Shown here one piece after another: positions 13,201-22,200 of a stretch of 64,000 bases of DNA. Below the pieces are notes generated by a model. That model searched no databases, had not been told where the DNA came from, and saw only the letters and a program-made list of their open reading frames with translations. Origin of the DNA: Pontederia crassipes (Eukaryota > Streptophyta > Magnoliopsida > Commelinales > Pontederiaceae); assembly GCA_030549335.1 (NCBI GenBank), contig CM060189.1, forward strand, positions 49,260,917 through 49,324,916, in the 5' to 3' direction. The position numbers and the translations under genes are program-made. Positions within the stretch are counted from its first letter, which is position 1. Every line of letters begins with the position of its first letter.

Positions 13201-16200
13201 TTTGGTTACTAATAGAGCGGAATGGCGTCGTATGATCCATGTAGCCGACCCCACCTAGTGGGATAAGGCTTTGTTGTTGTTGTTGTTGTTGTATTTGTCT
13301 GCCAAAGTTTTCTAATACCCAGGCCTCCATCATGCAACTAAATGTATATCTTGATTCGAAGTTTCAGAATGCCGCAAAAAAAAAATACTTCTGAGAGTTA
13401 AGTTGATATTCCACCGAGCAAAGAATTAGTAAAACAGACATATAGTAGACAAGGATAGCTGAGAGTAAAGATTGCAGAAGTGGTAGCCGACCACCTCTAG
13501 ATAAAAGACGCGAGCTCCAACCAGCCAGTCATCGTTCCACCCTTTCAATCACCAGCGTCCAGTCCCTTACTAGAATTCTCGACAAAGGCATGACCAAATA
13601 TTGTAATGGCAGCTGACAGATTGTGGTTTGGAGGGCTGTTGAGCACTCATTCAGCAATTGTTCTCTCGTACCGAAAGGTATGAAAGAGGATTTTGCTCGA
13701 TTAATGACCAGTCCTGATCATAAATATATATGTATATAGCTACATACAACAACAACAAAGCCTTATCCCACTAGATGGGGTCGGCTACATGGATCATACG
13801 ATGCCAATTCGTTGATCCATGTTCATGAGATTCGACAGGGTTTTATGCTGGCTGTCGGGGCCTAACACAACCCTCCTCCTTTATCCGGGCTTGGGACCGG
13901 CTATAAAACATAGGCGGAGTTATGTACATAGCTACATATTAAAAAAAATAAACTTTACCATCCCATCTCCCTCTTATTTCCACCCCTCTTCATTCATTTC
14001 CTTTGGCTTTCTTTCCCTCTCTCCTACTGCAACGGTGCCACATGTTGCTGCAACAATGCTAAGCTTCAGTACATGATGCTGCTCTATTATGAAATCCATC
14101 ATTCTGCGACACGAGAACATTCTCGGCGACCATAATGACTACTTTGTCTTCCTCTTGCATGCACCTTTGTCCGTCCTGCAACCTTCCTCTGTCACCAGCC
14201 TCCTAACCGGCTGTTTTTTTATCACTGATCAAATCATGAGAAACACTAACCATCTGGCTGCATCCCTATGCTAGTCCTTAACCATCCAACCAGTGCAGGT
14301 GCATATAGTGGAGGAGTCCGAGCCCAATTGCCTCAAACTCAGCAACTGCGCGAGGCAAAGGCGGAAGTGGACTGGCCTGAGGTAAGAGTCATAATGGACC
14401 AGAGGCAAAGGCAGAGTGGGGGAAGTCGAAGGCAGAACGGAGCATTAATGGAGCAGAGCAGAGCTAGAAAAGTGAGGTGGAGCCGTATGGAGTGGAGGCA
14501 CAGATGGAGCAAGATATACAGTGGCAGATAAGGTGGCGAGCGGCAGATAAGATGAAGAGCTGGGAAAGCTGGAGGCAGAAAGGGAACCTGAACAAGGCGG
14601 ACTAGGAATGGGCAATGCCAAAGTTGGAGGAGGAATGATGCGGACCAACAAAAGGGTGACGAAAGACTACCAAAAAAGAGGGAACATGACTGAAATGGTG
14701 AGATTGTTGTGTGGAATGACAAGACACAATAGGAAACCTAAAAGAGTTCAAAACTCAGTCTTTTTCCATAGGATCGTACCATTCCAAAGGACTTTGTTGT
14801 CAAAATGACAACCAAACAGTCTTTTGAGCTAGTTTCTAATATAAGAAGAAAACACTTGGATTGGGTCAAATTCAAAGAAATATATCTTTCAAACAGGCCC
14901 TTAGTGTTTTACTAGGAATCCTGGTCTATATTAAGTCTCCAGCATTACACAGTTCAATCCAACATTTGTTTTACTAAAGAAGGTTCAATCCAACAGTTAT
15001 GAAGTTGATCCCTTCTTGCAGTAGATATAAATCAGAAATAGCATAATCCTTGTACCCCAATCTGTTAATGATATATTAAAACACAAATGAACCACGGTCC
15101 ACATAATCTTTTTACTTTCTCGATGATCAGATAAAAGGTTGCCTTACACACCTGAGTTGCAGACCAACATGCTAATAAGGTGCGCCAACAGGTGGTGATT
15201 TATTAAAAAAATTCTTTTTTGTTTCTCAAAGGTTACTCCGAAGTTCTGTAAACAGTATGGACGCGTGGTTGATGTGATTAACAAGGCTTTGGTAGAGTAC
15301 AAACAAGAGGTGGAAAGCCGATCATTTCCAAGTGCGGCTCATACACCTTATAGAACAAACACCAGTGATGTGGATGGATTTCTAAATGAGTTACAAAAGA
15401 TGGGCTTAAGTGATGCAGCAGATGCTGCAGCTGCTGCTGAAAAGAATTAGACGGCTGGAAAATCCTCTAAAAGGTATTTCCTGATTAATTCCCATTCTCA
15501 TTTAATAATTAAGGTTTACGCTGGCCTTTTAATAATTTTGGCTATTCCAGGTATGAGAGTGACGGGACTTTTATTTGGTACAATGTAAAATATGCAATAA
15601 ATTGTCTGTTTTCATAATTAGCGTAAAGTAAAAGGTCATCTATCTTGTCCTCTGGGGTACTCACAGGGTTTCATTTGTAACCTTTTTGTAAACTAAAGTA
15701 TTAACTTGAGACGTGTTCTTACTGTGTTTCTGAAATTATTGTGCTTTCTAGAACGAAGTTTTCTATCATGTGTTGATATCTTCTAGGATGTACTTTCAAT
15801 GCGTGCTATAACTTTACCAATAAAGGCTTTTTCATCCATCCAATGCTTCCTTAAATTTTTAGTCATTCCTTGATTGGACACACTTAAAATATCTGATTTT
15901 TCCTATCTGCATCCAATAGGCTTGAGCAAAACTGGATTCGGGGTTGGGAAGCCCTTGTCCCGGTCTCAGTCTGGTTTTTACCCAATTTCCAAACAAGGCT
16001 CGGTCCTGATCCTGATCCCAGCTGTAACTGGGACTGCGATGGCTCCACTTGTCCCTGTTCAAGTAAAATAATATAATATAATATAATATAATATAATAAT
16101 TACTGTTAATTACATAAATAATAATTTAACACATTATAGTTTTAAGATATATAAGAATATATACACATTTTAATTGGGACAGAACTCCGACCTGCTCCCA

Positions 16201-19200
16201 AACCTATCCTCGCTGGGTTCTTGGTGTACAAGACCCAGTCCCGGCTTGTTTGTGTATCAGGTTGGGACAAAATTATAGAATTCGGGGTCAATGAGCATTG
16301 GGGAGTCAGAGACATCTGGACCCATGCTCAAGCTTAGCATCCTAGCTCAGTTGATCATGATGCTATCTCAAGTTCTCACTGGTATCATGTAATTCAAACT
16401 TATAACTAAACTGGACGAAGACTAGTTGTACATAGACACATTTCAGAAACATGCTATTGACAATATCAGGCTTAGGAAAGCCATTTGGTGATTATGAAAC
16501 TAAAATCTAACAAGGATCTTTAGCTAAATATACTAGACGGATCCATCCTATTAGTATGCGATCTACCAAAGTAATCTTGATAGATCAGGGGAAAACTGAA
16601 CTACACACTTATTTTCCTTTAAAAAATGAGAGTTCTTTGAACTTTTCTCATGCTGACATTACCTCAAGGACATGAAGGGTCACAATTGAAGGTATGAAAC
16701 GTTTTACAAAGTATCATGGCTCACATCAGTGTAAGGGAAAAAGAATTTATGTAGTGACTTCTTGCAATGTATCAAAACATGATGAAATATGGTTTTATTT
16801 ATTTGTAAAAACTAAAAACCTATGTGCATAGACATTGGATCATGTCAGTGAATGCAAAAAAAGGTCGATGAGGCAATATTAATCTCAGATGCTATGAGGT
16901 TAAAATGTTCTTCATCATAATGGCAATTTACATCTTGAATTTGTGAAAGATTGATGGAAATATTAATCTCAGATGCTATGAGATTAAAATGTTCTTCAGC
17001 ATAATGGCAATTTACTTCTTGGATTTTTGAAGTGTTTATATCATTTGAATCATGTCGAATCTTATGAACATGGATCAACGAAATGGCGTCGTATGATCCA
17101 TATAGCCGACCCCACCTAGTGGGATAAGGCTTTGTTGTTGTTGTTTCTTAGGAAAAAAAATAGAGGGTGCCCTGTTTGGATATTATATTAATTAGGGTTT
17201 TTTCCTTTGATCTCCCCTAAACTATGAACTTTTTCTATGTCTACTCATGACTTTCGAATTTTTCGCAAACCTCCCTTTTTCCACTTAGGTCCATCCATCA
17301 ATCTCTATTATTTTTTCCATTAATTTTCATTATTTTGATTTTATGAAATGACCAAATTGCCCTCTGGAGTTCAGATAAGTGAGCTCCCCCTTTTCTTCGT
17401 TGACCTAGATGTGCGAGGGCAATTTGGACATTTCATAAATTAAAATAATGAAAATTAACGAGAAAGTTAACAAAGGTTGACGGATGGATCGAAGTAGAAA
17501 AAGCGACGTAGTTTAGGGGAGGTCTACGAAAAATTCAAAAGTCATGGATAGATGCGATAAAAGTTCATAGTTTAGGGGAGGATAGAGGAAAAAATCCTAT
17601 TAATTAAGAAGAACTCTGTATGTCAAACTATGGAGTTTGGCGATTTATTAAAAAATCGAACAAAAAACATAAGATAAAAAAACTACCAGGAGGAGCCATC
17701 ATTGGGCGAGGTAGAACTGGAGGCCTAACACCTGGAATTAAGGGTGCACCAACAGGTGGCTGAGCCCCTGCTCCAACAGGCAACATAGGTGGAGGCATAA
17801 CTGGAAGGCGAGGCCTCTGTGGGGCTCTTGGAAGAGTCATAAGATGTTGGTTAAATGTGACACCAACTTGTTGCTGGAGTCCCAGATGTTCTTTAATTCT
17901 CTGGTCAATTAAACTTTGAGTTTGTTGTTCCTCAAATTGTTGATAGTATGTGCGTACATTTGCCTGGCATTGAAGTATAAAATAAGTCGATGACAAAGCA
18001 AAACAAAGTGGATAGAGAACCATAACTATGAGAAATCATGTAAAACCTTGTGCTTGTAACCAGCATTGTGTTGTTTCCTGACAGACGGCTGCAACATTAA
18101 GAATTTCCATAAGCACAAAGAATGATTGGTTATCTTTTTCATAATAATATCAAAAGAAATTGAAGGGGAATAACAAAAATTACAAGATTGCTGCAGATAA
18201 AGAACCTCGATCTTATTAGTTTGAGCAAAATATCAGGAACTGAACAATGTACATTTTCATCACAGCACATCATGGGAAGATCATAAAATGATTGATATGT
18301 TTATAATTAGCTAAGTTCAATGAATAATTTCACTTTTAGTTAGTTAGCTCAAGGGAATTCATCACCCCAAAAACAACTGTTGCATAGAATGTGGAAAATT
18401 ATTACTTCCCTGATCAAAGATATCAGGCCTGCATCTTAGCAGACTATATCATATGCAATTGCGTTAAATCCTTATGCATGCAGTTTATGGCAGACATGCA
18501 AAAACATTGATTTGAAAGCACCTAACGTCAGGATGCGTAACCATCCATCTTTGTTCTAAGTATCAAATGAAAGGTGCAAAATGTCATTGATTATATCAGG
18601 TCTTCTCTGTCAAGAAATGAACTCAAGCTCTAATCCCCACTCGCCGGCCACATGTAGAATGTAGGAGAAGAAGAAAGCAAAGGAACAAGAAGAGGAAAGT
18701 TGCGGAAGAAGTTTTTTATTCAAAAGAAAATGAATTACAGCAGACCAGCTTACTAAACCCACTACTAATCACCTTTTATACTGTACCTAAAAAGCTGATA
18801 CAAACTATAAACTGGCATTACAAGAAATGTAACGGTGCAATGACCCTGCAAGTCGGAGACAAAGACGACGATCCACAGCAACTCAGCGACGACACGACGA
18901 TGATGAACTCCAACACTCTCCCACTACCCAGCAAATCTTTTTGCTACCAATTGTTGTATGAGCCCTCTAACGGCTCCCAGTCCACTGGCTTATGAAAAAG
19001 AAAAACCTCTGTTGGAGCACACCACACCCACACATACTCCATGTACCTATCGTCATTTGGAGGCCAGTGACCTAGGGCTATTGCAAGCATTTCGTAAATT
19101 TGACGAAGAATATTTTCCTCTCCTTCTCACTCCCGTGGCCGCCACAGTTAGAACATACTTGCCGGTAGAACCATATGCCTGTCTGGAGGACACCTTGCCA

Positions 19201-22200
19201 GCCTCTTTATTGGGATTTCTGGAGATTTTGTAAACCTCTTTACTTGTGCTGAAGCATCCAGAGTTGCAGAAACATGTTCCTTATACGAGAGGTCTCCACA
19301 TTGATATCACTACAAGAGCCATACTCCTCCATAAAGGATATCGTAGTAACATACTCTTGTATGCGATGCTGTCAAAATCACATCTCAGGACGTAAAATTT
19401 TGGACGACTTTACGAGTTCATCTCCACATTTCGTGTTCGATCGCACTTGGAATTATTTTTTGCCAGCACAGAGTAGGATCACATGTGACTCCACAGATCC
19501 CACAATTCTTTTTTACCTTTCATAAGTCACAACAGTCACTCATCTCTCTGCCTTTTGTTTGCTTTCCACTGCTGTCCCAGTCCTGCTGCTCTTTTGCCGC
19601 ACTGCTGCTGTCCTGCTGTCGCACTATCGCCGCTCGTCTGCCGTTGCCACTGCCCTGCTGACACTGCCACCATTCATATGCTGCTAACATCGCAGCTGTC
19701 CTGCCATTGCTGCTGCTGTCCTGCTGTCGCCACCAACAATCATATACTGCTGGGGTAAATTACACGAACTGTCCTTCAACTTTGACTCGATATCTATATT
19801 TTTTTTTCGAGGGGAAAAAGGATGAGCACCAAATTAGGGTGTCATACGCAGATATAATATCTATATTGTCCTCTAACTTCAATTTACAATCAAACTATCC
19901 TCGAAGTTTTGATTTCTTGCATGTGTTGTCCTCCTCACCAGTGATAGTGGTTTTCCCTATTGCGTTGCTGATGTGGCACAATAAAATACAACAACAACAA
20001 CAAAGCCTTATCCCACTAGGTGGGGTCGACTACATGAATCATACGACACTTCGTTGATCCATGTTCATGAGATTCGACAGGGTTTTACGCTGGCTGTCGG
20101 GGCCTAATACAACCCTCCTCCTTTGACCGGGCTTGGGACCGACTATAAAAGTAGACTAACTATATTAAAAGCATAATAAAAAGGTTAAGAAAAAATTACC
20201 ATTGACAGGCAACGCATTGCATCGCTGCTGACACTCGTCATGCCACATTTCATCATGATGTGGCACAATAAAATATGATAAAATAATATGAACAAATTAT
20301 AAAAATTAAAAAAGAGGCCCCTCGCCAGAGCCGCAGACCGGAGACGAGAGTGGAAGGGGGGCGGCTGTCCCCCTCTGCGTCTGAGAGGGAAAGGGGCAGC
20401 CCCCACCCCCCACCCCCCCGCCATTTGCGTGAGGCTGCTCCATTCACCTCTCTTCTACATGCCAAAGAGAAGAGTGGAAGGGGCGCCCCCCTTACTCCGG
20501 CTCCGATGAATAGTCTCTTTTTATTTTTATTAACTTTTTATATTATTTTATCATTTTTTATTTTCCACGTAAGCAGAGCAACCAGAAATCCACTATCACC
20601 GGTCAGGAGGACAACACGTGCAAGAAATCAAAACTTCGATGATAGTCTAATTACAAATTGAAGTTAGAGAACTCATAGTTATCGCACGAAAAGTTAGAGG
20701 ACGATTCATGTAATTTACCCTATGCTATTGTCATTGTCACTGTCCTGTTGTCGCCGCCGCAGCTCATCTACTGCTATCCTGCCATCGCATGCCTGCTGCC
20801 GCCACCACTGACATGTATGAGATCAGGAGAATAGACATGTAGTAGATCCGGAGAGCTGAGAGATTAATATATGCATATTTTATCAAATAAAAATATGGTA
20901 GAATTGGTCTTGTCGTGTTACATGTCTGCTATTTACGTGTTTTAGTCCATTTTACGAGTTTCACAACATTGCATGTATTGTTCTCTTTCCCCACCCCATG
21001 TTTCTCATGCACCCCACTTTAAATTCATCCCCTGATGGTTTTCTTCTTAGGATCAAGACAAATCAATAACTGACATTTCATGAAGACAAGGTAACACAGG
21101 TCAAGGAGGGCCTCCCATCTTGCCTATCCTTAGAAATCTTGCTTGTGGTTATCATCCCATATTGGTGCTTCGGAAACATTTCAGGGAGTTAACTTTGTTG
21201 CAGCTCACTACTATTGTTGAGAAGGAAAGCTGTGACGTTGAAGGGAGCTCCACAAGAAAGACCAACCTAGGGTGTCGTACGCCCCGGAAAAATTGACCTT
21301 CCATAAAAAACCACATTTCCTGTGCATCTCCAAGAAGATATAATTTCTGAGGCCATATTGAAACTCTCCATGATGGATCTACAAGAAATGAATGCAGATT
21401 GAACAGGATGCACGAGAGAGCCTAGCACTGTGCGCAACTTATTCGCTGAGAACCTTGGCCACAAGAAGATAGATAGTATTATGGGTTTGAAATCCTCTAC
21501 TCTTTCTGATGCAAACTTCTTTGGAATGAGGAAGAGGAAAAAATTATTCAATTTTTCGAACCCGAAGTCTCCACTAGCAAATTCCTGAATAGCAACCACC
21601 ACATCCAGCCCAACCACAAGTCAGAATTCCTTTAAGAAAAAAATTGGGAAACCATCCGTCCCAAGAGCACCTTCGCCATTCAAGTCTCTCAATGCCCAAA
21701 GAATTTCTGCTTCTATGAAAGTCCGAACCAGCTAAGTCGCATGTTCACCTTTCCAAATCCAATCCCTAGGAAGTCGGTGACGCGTGAAGCCTCAAAGATG
21801 TTCTGCTATAATTGTCCTTGGTTGCTCCCTCCCAACGTACTCCACATCACCAATTCTAATCCGATCAATGTGATTGCATCGTCCATTAGCATACATATGG
21901 AAGAAACGCATGTTTGAATCACATTCTTTCAGCCATATTTGTCTTGATCGTTGTCGTCATTGGATTTCAATTTTGTAGTCCTCTTGTATCACCACATTTT
22001 GAAGCATTTTCCTATCCTCTCTCACAATTCTATGTTGTCCTCCAGGCAATCCAATGCCAGAATCTTGATTGAGGTGTCCGTTCATTTTTAGCTCAAGTTT
22101 CCTTAATTTGCTTCTTATACTCTCGTAATCATAGTTTTTACAGTTTGAAGAAGTGCTGTATCATGAAACAGGAAAACACAGGTCCATATCTTCTAGAAAA

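Larger units (their letters stand above)
19753..20720. mobile_element. Long-TIR (Mutator/foldback-type) element with nested retroinsertions
   Basis: The ends are GGGTAAATTACACGAACTGT at the left and, in complement, GGGTAAATTACATGAATCGT at the right. Arm homology continues for over 200 bp once the insertions are removed (CTCTAACTTCAATTT, GAAGTTTTGATTTCTTGCA, GTGTTGTCCTCCT, GTGATAGTGG, TGATAAAATAATAT on both arms). Two later insertions sit in the left arm: a 56-bp T-tract insert (19801-19856) and an RTE-tail chimera (19989-20255). The middle, about 20310-20510, is GC-rich and unlike the arms; it may be captured DNA. Confidence 0.65.

Noticed and set aside
14339-14722. 127-codon Leu/Pro/Ser-rich minus-strand frame
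   Set aside because: It is the complement of a purine-rich stretch (low complexity), with no motif.
16845-17078. Minus-strand repeat peptide
   Set aside because: It comes from an 84-bp tandem duplication next to a retroelement. There is no family match.
18958-19233. 91-codon plus-strand open frame
   Set aside because: No similarity that I recognise, no conserved motif, and it lies next to a Copia-like LTR. Probably chance or decayed element sequence.
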